From Pyrinomonadaceae bacterium (GTDB lineage Bacteria > Acidobacteriota > Blastocatellia > Pyrinomonadales > Pyrinomonadaceae), in contig JAIBCC010000021.1 of assembly GCA_019694395.1 (NCBI GenBank), positions 1 to 64,000 of the forward strand: DNA of 64,000 bases, written 5' to 3'. The notes under the pieces were generated by a model. That model saw only the letters and a list, made by a program, of their open reading frames with translations. It was not told the origin of the DNA and did not search any database. Positions 34,419-42,258 of this stretch are shown piece by piece (position 1 is the stretch's first letter; each line of letters begins with the position of its first letter). Position numbers and translations under genes: made by a program.

Positions 34419-35074
34419 TCTTGGTTTAATTTGCTTTCGATAATAATTTTCAATTGTTCGGTTAATTTTGCAGCAAATTCGTGTTCATCCAATCCATCAT
34501 AATTGGGCGGAATTTCAAAGACCGGATGAAAGAAAATATCAACCTTTTTTAAGGTCGGAAATTTAATATCCTGTGCCCATACTTCATTTGCCCCGCGAAT
34601 TGTAACAGGTAGAATCGGAACTTCGGCTTCCTGAGCAATTCTGATTGCGCCTGTTTTAAATTCTAATAACTCGCCATTTGAAAAACCGCGTGAACCTTCG
34701 GGAAAAATTATTAAAGTTGCCCCGTCACGCAGACAAGTGAGTGCCTGAAGCATTGCTCTTCGTGTTCCACCCCGCTTTAAACTGACGGGAAACGCTCCCA
34801 AATAACGAATCATTCGCCCGACCAAAAACCAATTAAAAGCCTGATCCCAAGCCATAAATCGATACTTTCGCTTGATTGGCAGACAAACCCAGAACGGATC
34901 GAAATAAGTTTGGTGGTTAGGTGTGACGAGTAATCCGCTTTTTAGGTTCTGTGGAATATTTTCAACTCCGTGATATTCAATTCGCCACAAAATTTTGCTG
35001 ATAAAAAGCAAAGTGTAGCGAATGATCTCAACTACAAATTGAGCCGGATATTGATTAGGTAATAATTTTGGCAC
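34415..35074 (-). CDS. 1-acyl-glycerol-3-phosphate acyltransferase (PlsC family)
   Basis: 219 residues. Motifs: NHQTYFDPFW (HxxxxD; block I), FPVSLKRGG (block II), IIFPEGSRGFSNG (block III) and VPILPVTIRG (block IV). This is an inner-membrane enzyme of phospholipid synthesis that acylates the sn-2 position. The only start in range is GTG 35074, with TATAAT on the same strand seven bases upstream and no ribosome site, so it may be read from a leaderless transcript. It is convergent with the kinase (four-base overlap) and its upstream region is a palindromic repeat element. Confidence 0.9.
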   Translation of the reverse strand: MPKLLPNQYPAQFVVEIIRYTLLFISKILWRIEYHGVENIPQNLKSGLLVTPNHQTYFDPFWVCLPIKRKYRFMAWDQAFNWFLVGRMIRYLGAFPVSLKRGGTRRAMLQALTCLRDGATLIIFPEGSRGFSNGELLEFKTGAIRIAQEAEVPILPVTIRGANEVWAQDIKFPTLKKVDIFFHPVFEIPPNYDGLDEHEFAAKLTEQLKIIIESKLNQD

Positions 35075-35135
35075 AAAAAGATTATACGGGTTTTTGGTAA
35101 AGTGGAAAATCTAAGCGTTTGAAAACCTATGAAAC

Positions 35136-35332
35136 GAACGTAACGCCAGCGTCCCGCTGGCTGTTTCGCCATCCGTCTCGGTGGCGTTGCTCAAGTCACT
35201 CAAAAATTTGAGAGTGACTCGATAGTTCAAACTAAGGGTCTAAACTTATATTTATGTTGAGTGCAGTCTTAGTAGTCGTGAGGGCGGGACGCGTCTCACG
35301 GACAGCCGCCGGGACGGACGGCGTTACGGTTC
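35136..35332. repeat. MITE-like palindromic element
   Basis: About 30-base imperfect terminal inverted repeats: GAACGTAACGCCAGCGTCCC... at 35136-35164 and its complement at 35302-35332. Internal hairpins: CGCCA/TGGCG (35168-35186), AGTCACTC/GAGTGACT (35194-35219) and CGTGAG/CTCACG (35277-35300). The ends are much richer in G+C than the surroundings. No coding frame is present. Ends resemble those of 46564-46670, suggesting one family. Confidence 0.75.
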
Positions 35333-35352
35333 TTCCAGTTTTCAAACCGCTT

Positions 35353-36282
35353 CTAACCTGTTGTCGTATGAATATTCGAAGATGAGTCCGTCTGCACCGA
35401 ACGAATCCGTTGACGCGCTTTTTTCGCTCGTCGGATTGTGTTGCGGCGTAAATTGTTTCCTGCCCAATCGGACATTTGTTTGAGCGGATGCCATTCAAAT
35501 TTGTCGAGAGGTAAAACTTCACTCGAAGCATCTTTTAATCTCATTGTCGCAACTGCCAAAACCGTTAGCAAAATATTAAAAAACATTCCAACCGCAATTA
35601 CTAACCATCCCGGAGCCAGACCGACCTGGGCACGCTGCACGAATGCTTCCATAGTTGGGGCAGGGAATGGATGAATATAAACTTTGAGCGTCCACGACAA
35701 AGCCAGCAAAATAAAAATCCACAGATAATTACTTCGCAAACGTCTGCCGATTGCTTCCCATTCGCTGATAGTAAAATGCGGCGTTACCAAATCTGCCGAC
35801 AGATGATCCGCCCATTCTTTGTCGGGTGGAATGGTTTGATGCGAAAGCATTGGGGCAAAATATCCTGTTTCCAAAACCCGGACGCGCGAAGCCCAAACTT
35901 CGTAATAACGGTAACGGCGGGCTTCCATAAACAAAAAAATGGAAACCAAAATTGAGTTGATCGGAATCGCAAAATGCGGATTGTCGGGTGAACTGAAAAC
36001 GAACGAAAGTGTTGCGCCGGCTGTAATTACCGCCCAGTTCGTAGTTGCATCAAGCCGCCCGCGCCAAACATTTGAACGCTGGACTTCGCCGCGATAAAAG
36101 TGAATCATCGCGGTATTAAAATCCTGCGTTGAAAGTTTTTGCGGTATCGCTGTGGGATTATTTTCTTTCTTTTTGCTCCTTAATTGAACTGCGTCCTTGA
36201 GCGAAAGAAATGACGTATCAACGTGGCTGATGTGAATATCTTCTTCGGCTTTTTCTCTATTAAGCCGAAACCTGTTTTTCAT
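35353..36282 (-). CDS. DUF2270 membrane protein
   Basis: 309 residues matching DUF2270: TAMIHFYRGEVQRSNVWRGR near residue 55, LDATTNWAVITAGATLSFVF with the first hydrophobic stretch, then FMEARRYRYYEVWASRVRVLETGYF. Further hydrophobic helices are at about 190-207 and 225-250. The family is a small group of inner-membrane proteins of unknown function. The C-terminal tail is basic and includes RRNTIRRAKKARQRIR. The gene ends close to the right arm of the palindromic element. Confidence 0.85.
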   Translation of the reverse strand: MKNRFRLNREKAEEDIHISHVDTSFLSLKDAVQLRSKKKENNPTAIPQKLSTQDFNTAMIHFYRGEVQRSNVWRGRLDATTNWAVITAGATLSFVFSSPDNPHFAIPINSILVSIFLFMEARRYRYYEVWASRVRVLETGYFAPMLSHQTIPPDKEWADHLSADLVTPHFTISEWEAIGRRLRSNYLWIFILLALSWTLKVYIHPFPAPTMEAFVQRAQVGLAPGWLVIAVGMFFNILLTVLAVATMRLKDASSEVLPLDKFEWHPLKQMSDWAGNNLRRNTIRRAKKARQRIRSVQTDSSSNIHTTTG

Positions 36283-36546
36283 AATTTTGAAGAAAAGTGC
36301 GCCGAGCCTTAACTCAAAACAAGTTTAACATTTTCGGATTCTGATGCAAGAAAATTTTTGCAATTACCGAAAAATGAGGTTTTTTAATATTTATGCACTG
36401 ATTTAGAGTCTTTGAAATAAAACATAAACCGTCATTGGTAGCTGCCTACAACTACTGAAAAACTACGGGGGCAAAAGTGGGGACGGGGATTTTTAAGACA
36501 AACACAACCTTTGCCAACGGCTAAATTGTGATCGCCTTAAATTGGT

Positions 36547-37410
36547 TTATGGGGCTGGAGTAAAAATATTTGGTGATTGATAAGTTACACCAAAAGTTAC
36601 ACCTGTTCGGGGGCTGAATTTTGAAATTCCGAAAATTCCGGCAGCATCAAATCTCAAATTCGACGCTTTGATTTGGGTTCCGAATCTGAATTGCGACAAA
36701 CTTTCCGTTCCAAGCGGAGCCGCACCTGAGCGGGTATTTTTGCGTCCGTTGATTTCGCTGACGATGTTAACATTGTCTGTAACCCGGAAAATTCCCGCTA
36801 ATCCGTATAAAAAAACATCATTTTGGGTAAATTTATCCAGCGGCGCGGTCAAAATTCCTAATCCGATATTTCCGTAAATATTGGCACGCGGATCGGCACC
36901 TTTTTTTCTGCCGAATTTCTTTTGCACCAAAATTTTACTAAAAATATTGATTTGATTGATTCCGATTCCTTTAGCCTGATCGGTGTTCGGCATTTGAAAA
37001 CCGAATTTCAAACCAAGTGCCGGACGATTTCCGGTTTCATTAAAGAGTTTGATTTTGGTTGAGATGGTAAAATCATCAAAATCATTGGTTGAATTCCCGG
37101 TTACATTCAAAGGGATGGCAGAAGTTCCTTTTGAGTTTATCGCCAGATAATTTTGCAAAACGCCTTCGATTTGGATTTCGACGTTTGAAGCAAATCCCTG
37201 CCGAACGCGAATGTCAGCAACCCGGGTTAAATCGCCTTTTAAGCCGGAAAGCGGAAATTTTGCGTCCTGAAAAAAATCAACTCCGGCAGAAACATTTATC
37301 GTTCCGGCAGGCGCAATATCAACATCGTCAGTCAAAAGCGGACGCTGCTGCGCGAATGCACATACACACAAACCAAGAATTAGAACCTGTAAAACCCAAA
37401 GGCGTTTCAT
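36547..37410 (-). CDS. Predicted outer-membrane beta-barrel protein
   Basis: 287 residues with a signal peptide (residues 1-20, ending VCAFAQ). The body is made of alternating strands typical of a small barrel (GTINVSAGVDFFQDAKF, NVEIQIEGVLQNYLAIN, ANIYGNIGLGILTAPLDKF) and has IGINQINIFSKILVQKK in the middle. It resembles uncharacterised 'transporter' or phenol-degradation-type outer-membrane proteins. It is divergent from the chlorite-dismutase-family gene. No catalytic residues are evident. Confidence 0.7.
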   Translation of the reverse strand: MKRLWVLQVLILGLCVCAFAQQRPLLTDDVDIAPAGTINVSAGVDFFQDAKFPLSGLKGDLTRVADIRVRQGFASNVEIQIEGVLQNYLAINSKGTSAIPLNVTGNSTNDFDDFTISTKIKLFNETGNRPALGLKFGFQMPNTDQAKGIGINQINIFSKILVQKKFGRKKGADPRANIYGNIGLGILTAPLDKFTQNDVFLYGLAGIFRVTDNVNIVSEINGRKNTRSGAAPLGTESLSQFRFGTQIKASNLRFDAAGIFGISKFSPRTGVTFGVTYQSPNIFTPAP

Positions 37411-37531
37411 TCCCTATAATTTTGGCATTAAACCGATCATTTTGTAAATGTCTGTTGTGCCTTTGGACAAGAAAAAGAAAACTTGGCAAAATAACGTAAA
37501 TAGATTTCAAGTTTTTCTTTACCCCTGTTTT

Positions 37532-38305
37532 ATGGAATTAGTAGATTTTGAGAAAAATTCACCTGAGAGCGGCGGCGGCTTACGTTTAGTTGCAGATAAT
37601 AAAGAACTTCACCAATTTCCCGTTATTCAAAAGCAATTTGTCAGTTTTATTTTCTTTCGGGTAAATCCTGAATTCAGAAAACTTAATGGCGAAAATAAAG
37701 CACTTTACAAAGCTCAGTTTGAAGAGGTTTTTAATCAATACGAAAAAGATCTTTTGCTTTTTACCTACTCACTGGTCGGTTTTGATTCAAAAGCTGATTT
37801 AATGTTTTGGCGCATCGGAAATTCTCTGGATCTGATTCAGGAAATGACTTCAAATCTTTATCGCACCGAATTAGGCTCTTTTTTGGAAACTACCGATAAT
37901 TATTTAGCAACCACTAAGAAAAGAATGTTTATTGCGCCGAACAGTTTCAATAATCAGGAAGACCGTTTTCACATCACGGCGGGCGAGAAAAAATATCATT
38001 TTGTTTATCCGTGCGCCAAAAACCGCGAGTGGTATGACAAAACCAGTGAGGAACGCGAAAGTCTGATCGAAGAAAATTTTATGGTCGGAACAAAATTTCG
38101 CAATATCAAAATTCACCTGACTCATGCTTTCGGATTTAGCGAAAAGGAATTTATTGTCAGTTTTGAAACCGATGAGCCGAAAGATTTTCTGGCACTGGCA
38201 GAGGAATTAAGCCAAACCCAGGCGAACAAATTCAACTTGCGCGGAATGCCGATTTATACTTGCCGGCAAAGAAGTTTAGCAGAATGTTTGGATGCGATTG
38301 GGTAG
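37532..38305 (+). CDS. Chlorite-dismutase/HemQ-family protein
   Basis: 257 residues from ATG 37532. Matches the chlorite-dismutase-like fold: a first half with YSLVGFDSKADLMFWRIG and RMFIAPNSF, and a second half with IHLTHAFGFSEKEFIVSFE, where the His in HAFG is placed as the proximal haem ligand. The family includes chlorite dismutase and the coproheme decarboxylase HemQ (ChdC) of haem synthesis. Other haem genes are not nearby, so the reaction is open. An upstream ATG at 37448 (28 more residues) is possible, but it leaves only 37 bases to the divergent gene, and neither start has a clear ribosome site. Confidence 0.82.
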   Translation: MELVDFEKNSPESGGGLRLVADNKELHQFPVIQKQFVSFIFFRVNPEFRKLNGENKALYKAQFEEVFNQYEKDLLLFTYSLVGFDSKADLMFWRIGNSLDLIQEMTSNLYRTELGSFLETTDNYLATTKKRMFIAPNSFNNQEDRFHITAGEKKYHFVYPCAKNREWYDKTSEERESLIEENFMVGTKFRNIKIHLTHAFGFSEKEFIVSFETDEPKDFLALAEELSQTQANKFNLRGMPIYTCRQRSLAECLDAIG

Positions 38306-38390
38306 AAAGTTCGGGAAGTTTAGAAAGTTTTGGAAGTTGGGGACAAAGTTACTCTTCCTAAACTTCCAAAATTTTCTAAACTTCCAAAAC
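38303..38390. repeat. Nonamer repeat array with inverted arms
   Basis: Left arm: TAGAAAGTT, CGGGAAGTT, TAGAAAGTT, TTGGAAGTT (38303-38338). Right arm: TTCCTAAAC, TTCCAAAAT, TTTCTAAAC, TTCCAAAAC (38355-38390). The first unit supplies the stop codon of the chlorite-dismutase-family gene and the last ends six bases before the acylphosphatase ATG. Same family as 18260-18345. Confidence 0.8.
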
Positions 38391-38395
38391 TAAAA

Positions 38396-38671
38396 ATGAA
38401 AGTTGCACGGAAATTTACAATCAGAGGTTTAGTTCAAGGGGTCGGGTTCCGTTTTTTTACACAGCGTTCGGCGGCGCGGCATCAGGTTTTGGGGTATGTG
38501 CGAAATTTACCCAACGGAAATGTCGAAGCCTACGCCGAAGGAAGTGCGGAAACCGTCGAAGGATTCAAGCAGGATTTGACTGCCGGACCGACTTATTCGG
38601 TGGTTGAAGAGATCGAAGAAATAGTTTTAGAGCCAACCGGCTTATATTCATCATTTAGAATCGAAAAATAA
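38396..38671 (+). CDS. Acylphosphatase
   Basis: 91 residues, the standard length. Signature RGLVQGVGFRFFTQRSA carries the catalytic arginine (GVGFR), and GYVRNLPNGNVEAYAEG carries the catalytic asparagine. It hydrolyses acyl phosphates in the cytoplasm. ATG 38396 begins the conserved domain; the open frame extends to 38330 only through repeat sequence. No ribosome site is visible because the nonamer array runs up to the start. Confidence 0.93.
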   Translation: MKVARKFTIRGLVQGVGFRFFTQRSAARHQVLGYVRNLPNGNVEAYAEGSAETVEGFKQDLTAGPTYSVVEEIEEIVLEPTGLYSSFRIEK

Positions 38672-38676
38672 AGGAA

Positions 38677-38749
38677 TTTGCGATATTAGATTTGCGATTT
38701 GCGATTGAAAAAAAATCAAAGATCAAAGATCAAAGATCAAAAATCAAAA
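38677..38749. repeat. Two heptamer arrays (TTTGCGA and ATCAAAG) before apt
   Basis: Four TTTGCGA-type units (38677-38704) are followed by five ATCAAAG-type units (38715-38749). The second array ends one base before the apt start codon, so the apt leader consists only of repeats and has no purine-rich ribosome site. Confidence 0.85.
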
Positions 38750-38750
38750 T

Positions 38751-39272
38751 ATGGAAAACTTAAAAAAACTGATACGCGAAGTGCCTGATTTTCCAAAACC
38801 GGGCATCAACTTTTATGACATTACAACCCTTTTGAAAGATGCGGAAGGGTTTCAAAAAACAATTGACGGTTTAGCCGAACAATTTGCCGGCGAAAAGATT
38901 GATACGATTATCGGTGTCGAATCGCGGGGCTTTATTTTTGGTGCTCCTTTAGCTTGCAAAATCGGTGCGGGATTTGTCCCGGTTCGTAAACCGAAAAAAC
39001 TTCCGGCGGAAAAAGTTTCGGTTTCGTATGATCTGGAATACGGACAAGACACTCTGGAAATGCACAAAGACGCAGTTGGCGAAGGTCATCGAATTCTAAT
39101 TGTTGACGATTTGTTGGCAACCGGCGGAACTGCTCGTGCAGTTGTTGATTTATGTGAAGGACTAGGGGGAAAAATCATTGGACTCTCATTCGTAATTGAA
39201 TTAACTTTCCTGAACGGTCGCGCCAAATTTGACGGTTACAACGTAAAATCATTGCTCAGTTACGACGATTAA
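38751..39272 (+). CDS. apt: Adenine phosphoribosyltransferase
   Basis: 173 residues, usual for Apt, which makes AMP from adenine and PRPP. Seen: [20 protein letters not shown] at the N-terminus, [14 protein letters not shown], and the PRPP-binding motif [19 protein letters not shown]. All family hallmarks are present. It is preceded by heptamer arrays and followed after 46 bases by tRNA-Arg(CCT). Confidence 0.97.
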   Translation: MENLKKLIREVPDFPKPGINFYDITTLLKDAEGFQKTIDGLAEQFAGEKIDTIIGVESRGFIFGAPLACKIGAGFVPVRKPKKLPAEKVSVSYDLEYGQDTLEMHKDAVGEGHRILIVDDLLATGGTARAVVDLCEGLGGKIIGLSFVIELTFLNGRAKFDGYNVKSLLSYDD

Positions 39273-39280
39273 TTATTGAC

Positions 39281-39315
39281 AATCCAAAACCGAAAATCCA
39301 AAATCTAAAATTGGA
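39281..39315. repeat. Degenerate heptamer repeat AATCCAA
   Basis: Five period-7 units (AATCCAA, AACCGAA, AATCCAA, AATCTAA, AATTGGA) end three bases before the 5' end of tRNA-Arg(CCT). Confidence 0.65.
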
Positions 39316-39318
39316 TTG

Positions 39319-39392
39319 GCTCTTGTAGCTCAGTTGGATAGAGCAACCGCCTCCTAAGCGGTAGGTCGTGCGTTCAAATCGCGCCAAGAGCA
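39319..39392 (+). tRNA. tRNA-Arg(CCT)
   Basis: 74 bases: acceptor GCTCTTG/CAAGAGC plus A, D-stem GCTC/GAGC, anticodon stem ACCGC/GCGGT with loop CTCCTAA, T-stem GTGCG/CGCGC with loop TTCAAAT. Anticodon CCT reads AGG. CCA is not encoded. The mature 3' end lies only seven bases before the ATG of the MazG-like gene. Confidence 0.97.
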
Positions 39393-39399
39393 TTATTTT

Positions 39400-39735
39400 A
39401 TGTCTAAAATCAAAACTTTTGCAGATTACAAAGAGGCAATTGATCCTTTGGTTTTATATCCGCGTCAAACGCCAATCGAAGCATTGCAATATGTTGCGCT
39501 TGGCTTGAACGGCGAAGCAGGGGAAGTTGCCGAACAGATCAAAAAAGCGATGCGGAATGATGGCGGAGAGCTTTCGCCTGAGCGAATCGAATCATTAAAA
39601 AAAGAAGCGGGAGATGTGCTTTGGTATTTGACACGTTTGGCAGTGGAACTCGGCTCAAGTTTAGATGAAATCGCTCAAATAAACGTGGAAAAACTCTTTG
39701 CGCGGAAGGCAAAAGGTAATCTTAAACACGAATAA
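39400..39735 (+). CDS. MazG-like nucleotide pyrophosphohydrolase
   Basis: 111 residues of a single MazG-type domain. The EXXE12-28EXXD ligands are visible as GLNGEAGEVAEQIKKAM and LKKEAGDVLWYLTRLA. It should hydrolyse NTPs or dNTPs to monophosphate and pyrophosphate as house-cleaning. The ATG follows the end of tRNA-Arg(CCT) by seven bases, without a ribosome site, so translation probably begins on an RNA made by tRNA 3' processing, or is inefficient. No partner gene for a toxin function is present. Confidence 0.92.
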   Translation: MSKIKTFADYKEAIDPLVLYPRQTPIEALQYVALGLNGEAGEVAEQIKKAMRNDGGELSPERIESLKKEAGDVLWYLTRLAVELGSSLDEIAQINVEKLFARKAKGNLKHE

Positions 39736-39889
39736 ATCTGAAAAAAATTAAAAGAAAATAGTAAAAAAGAGAACTATTGTTTTGAGATATTTACTTATTT
39801 ATCAAATATTTACAGCCGCACTGACAAAATTGCACACATTTTGACAAAATTTCCTGACATTTTTTCTGGAAAAAAAATGTGAATAAAAC

Positions 39890-40037
39890 TTTCTATAAAC
39901 AACGGAATAAAATGGTTGGTCAAGCGCAGTGGCAAGCAAAATAAATAGCTTTTCCAGGCAATATTTGTCCGAGTCTTAATAGTTCTCCTTTTCTAGGTTT
40001 AAATGAGTCGTATGGCGAGATGCGGCTCATTTTTTTT
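39890..40037 (+). ncRNA. Candidate small RNA ending in a strong terminator
   Basis: The 417-base gap between the MazG-like gene and nnr has no open frame of note. It ends in a strong terminator 268 bases after the MazG stop, which leaves room for a separate short transcript containing GTTGGTCAAGCGCAGTGGC and AGTCTTAATAGTTCTCC. TATAAA at 39894-39899 could be a -10 but has no good -35. Three TGACA motifs lie at 39822-39859. This may instead be a long 3' untranslated region. Confidence 0.25.
40003..40037 (+). terminator. Rho-independent terminator
   Basis: An 11-bp stem ATGAGTCGTAT (40003-40013) with ATGCGGCTCAT (40020-40030), loop GGCGAG, followed by seven or eight T (40030-40037). Confidence 0.9.
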
Positions 40038-40048
40038 GCAAAAAATCA

Positions 40049-40076
40049 AGTAAAAAGTAAAAAGTAAAAAGTAAAA
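40049..40076. repeat. Heptamer repeat AGTAAAA
   Basis: Four perfect AGTAAAA units upstream of nnr. The same heptamer occurs at 54761-54774 and as its complement at 15648-15675. Confidence 0.9.
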
Positions 40077-40152
40077 AATCAGGAAGATTTTTTCGTGTCT
40101 TTTCTTGTTCTTTCGTGGCTAAATTCTTCATTTTGTGGCAAATTGTTGAAGT

Positions 40153-41799
40153 ATGCAAAAAGTCCTGACAGCCGAAGAAATGCGCGAAGTTGATCGCCTG
40201 ACTACTGAAAAATACGGCATCCCGTCTTTGCTTTTGATGGAAAATGCCGCTCACTCCGCTGCACGAGTGATAACTGAAAAACTGGGCGGAAGTGTCAAAG
40301 GGAAAATCGTTTTAGTTTTATGCGGCAAAGGAAATAATGGCGGAGATGGTGCGGCTTTGGCAAGAATTTTGTGGATGAGTGGGGCGGAGGTCGCGGTAAG
40401 TTTGATAGGAAAAATCGAGGACACAAAAGGAGATGCAAAAATCAATTTTGAGATTATGCACAGCCTTTCAATGCGGCAGCCACCTGAAATAGTTGAGATT
40501 GGAACGAATGGAAATTTGAAAATAAATCAGAATTGGAAAAATTGGAATGAATTAATTTTTCAAGAAATTATAACTTTGGATGAATGGAAAAATTTTGAGA
40601 AAACAAACTTTCATCGCGAAGATCCTGAAATTATTATTGATGCGTTATTCGGAACAGGGTTGACTAGACGTTTGGCAGATATTTATGAAGAAATCGCAAC
40701 CTATATTCGTTGTTTCAATTTTGAAAGCGTAGAACGCGATACATTAGTTGTTTCCCTTGATATTCCATCAGGACTGGATGCTGACAAGTCTGAAAAAATC
40801 GGAGTGAATCCAGAAGCGCATTTAACTGTAACATTTACCGCACCAAAACTTTCTAATGTTTTCCCGCCCGCTTCAAATTTCAATGGTGAGTTAGTTGTGG
40901 CAAATATCGGGAGTCCGCAAGAGTTAATTGATAATTGCCAATCAAAACTCTTTGTTACCGAAAAAGAAGATGCACAAAATTGGCTTGAATTAACCAAAAT
41001 TCAAACCGATTCCTATAAAAAAACTCGCGGAAGGGCTTTGATTATCGCCGGTTCGGAAAATTATTCGGGCGCGGCGGTTTTGTCGGCAAACGCTTGTTTT
41101 TCGGCAGGTGCGGGAATGGTGACAGTTGCCGTCCCAAAAGAAATTCGTCCCATTGTATCGGGCAAAGTATCGGGCGAGCTAATTGTTCAAATTATTGAAA
41201 AGATTGATGTTCAGTGTGATGTGATAGGAATGGGATGCGGAATGTCGCCGGATGAGAAAATGCACGAGTTTATCCGCGAAACGGTTCTTAACCGGAAAAC
41301 GCCGATGGTTTTGGACGCACAAGCTCTAAACGCTTTTTCTCCTTGCTCCGAGCGTTTTTCCGAAGAATTTCCGCTTGTTTTGACTCCGCATCTTGGCGAA
41401 TTTACCAGGCTTTTGGGTAGGGAGGTCAGCGAAGACAGAATTGCAGAAGTTAGAGAATTTGCCCAAAAACACAACGTCATTTTAGTTTTGAAAGGCGAAC
41501 GGTCATTAATTGGCAAACCTGACGGAACGGTTGTTATCAATCCGACAGGCAACGCAGGCATTTCACGGGCGGGTGCGGGCGATACACTGACAGGAATCAT
41601 CACAAGTTTTCTGGCGCAAACTTTTGCGGTGAAAAATGTAAATATCGAAAATGCTTTTGAAGCCACAATTGCCGCACTTTACATCGCAGGAGTGGCGGGC
41701 GATATTGCCGCCGAAAAATTCAGCCAAAGACTAATGACGGCAACTGATGTCCGCGAATGTTTGCAGGAAGCGATTGCTTCGTTGAGGGATGAGGGATAA
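40153..41799 (+). CDS. nnr: Bifunctional NAD(P)H-hydrate epimerase/dehydratase
   Basis: 548 residues. The N-terminal YjeF epimerase domain starts VLTAEEMREVDRLTTEKYG and has CGKGNNGGDGAALARIL and DALFGTGLTR. The C-terminal ADP-dependent dehydratase (CARKD) domain starts near residue 295 with RGRALIIAGSENYSGAAVLS and has NPTGNAGISRAGAGDTLTG. It repairs hydrated NAD(P)H. The last codons and stop are formed by a heptamer repeat shared with the start of tsaE, three bases downstream. Confidence 0.96.
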   Translation: MQKVLTAEEMREVDRLTTEKYGIPSLLLMENAAHSAARVITEKLGGSVKGKIVLVLCGKGNNGGDGAALARILWMSGAEVAVSLIGKIEDTKGDAKINFEIMHSLSMRQPPEIVEIGTNGNLKINQNWKNWNELIFQEIITLDEWKNFEKTNFHREDPEIIIDALFGTGLTRRLADIYEEIATYIRCFNFESVERDTLVVSLDIPSGLDADKSEKIGVNPEAHLTVTFTAPKLSNVFPPASNFNGELVVANIGSPQELIDNCQSKLFVTEKEDAQNWLELTKIQTDSYKKTRGRALIIAGSENYSGAAVLSANACFSAGAGMVTVAVPKEIRPIVSGKVSGELIVQIIEKIDVQCDVIGMGCGMSPDEKMHEFIRETVLNRKTPMVLDAQALNAFSPCSERFSEEFPLVLTPHLGEFTRLLGREVSEDRIAEVREFAQKHNVILVLKGERSLIGKPDGTVVINPTGNAGISRAGAGDTLTGIITSFLAQTFAVKNVNIENAFEATIAALYIAGVAGDIAAEKFSQRLMTATDVRECLQEAIASLRDEG

Positions 41800-41811
41800 G
41801 GGATGAGGGAT
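41784..41811. repeat. Heptamer repeat GAGGGAT across the nnr/tsaE junction
   Basis: Units GAGGGAT, GAGGGAT, AAGGGAT, GAGGGAT. Within these 28 bases lie the last five codons and stop of nnr (TAA 41797-41799), AGGG sequences usable as a ribosome site, and the ATG of tsaE (41803). Confidence 0.9.
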
Positions 41812-42237
41812 GAAAGTTTGTTGAAAAATTACCTTTGCAATTCTCCACAAGACACTTTCGATTTAGGCGAAAAAATCGGTGAATCTTTGCAGGGTGGCGA
41901 AATTATTTTGCTTGAAGGCGGACTCGGTGCGGGAAAAACTTTGCTCACCAAAGGAATTTTGTATGCGCTTGATTTTGATGTTGACGAAGTGACTTCACCT
42001 TCTTTTACGCTGGTAAATCGTTATGATGCAAAATTTACAGTTTATCATCTTGACCTTTGGCGGATTGAAGAAAATGCGGCGTTTGCGGTTGGATTAGATG
42101 AAATTCTTGAAAATGAAAACGCAATTGTAATAATCGAATGGTCAGAGCGTCTGCAAAATTTTTCATTTCCAAAAAAAGTAATCCGTGTCAAAATCGAAGG
42201 CGATGGCGATGAGGCTCGAAAAGTTATTGTTTCTTAA
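41803..42237 (+). CDS. tsaE: tRNA t6A synthesis ATPase TsaE
   Basis: 144 residues. Walker A GGLGAGKTLLTKGIL near residue 44 and the family motif VTSPSFTLVNRY, then YHLDLWRI and IIEWSERL. TsaE is needed with TsaB, TsaC/TsaC2 and TsaD to make threonylcarbamoyl-adenosine at tRNA position 37. The nnr-tsaE order is common in bacteria. The start is three bases after the nnr stop and the first residues (MRDES) come from a heptamer repeat. Confidence 0.95.
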   Translation: MRDESLLKNYLCNSPQDTFDLGEKIGESLQGGEIILLEGGLGAGKTLLTKGILYALDFDVDEVTSPSFTLVNRYDAKFTVYHLDLWRIEENAAFAVGLDEILENENAIVIIEWSERLQNFSFPKKVIRVKIEGDGDEARKVIVS

Positions 42238-42258
42238 CGAGTTTCCCCCAAAACCTTT

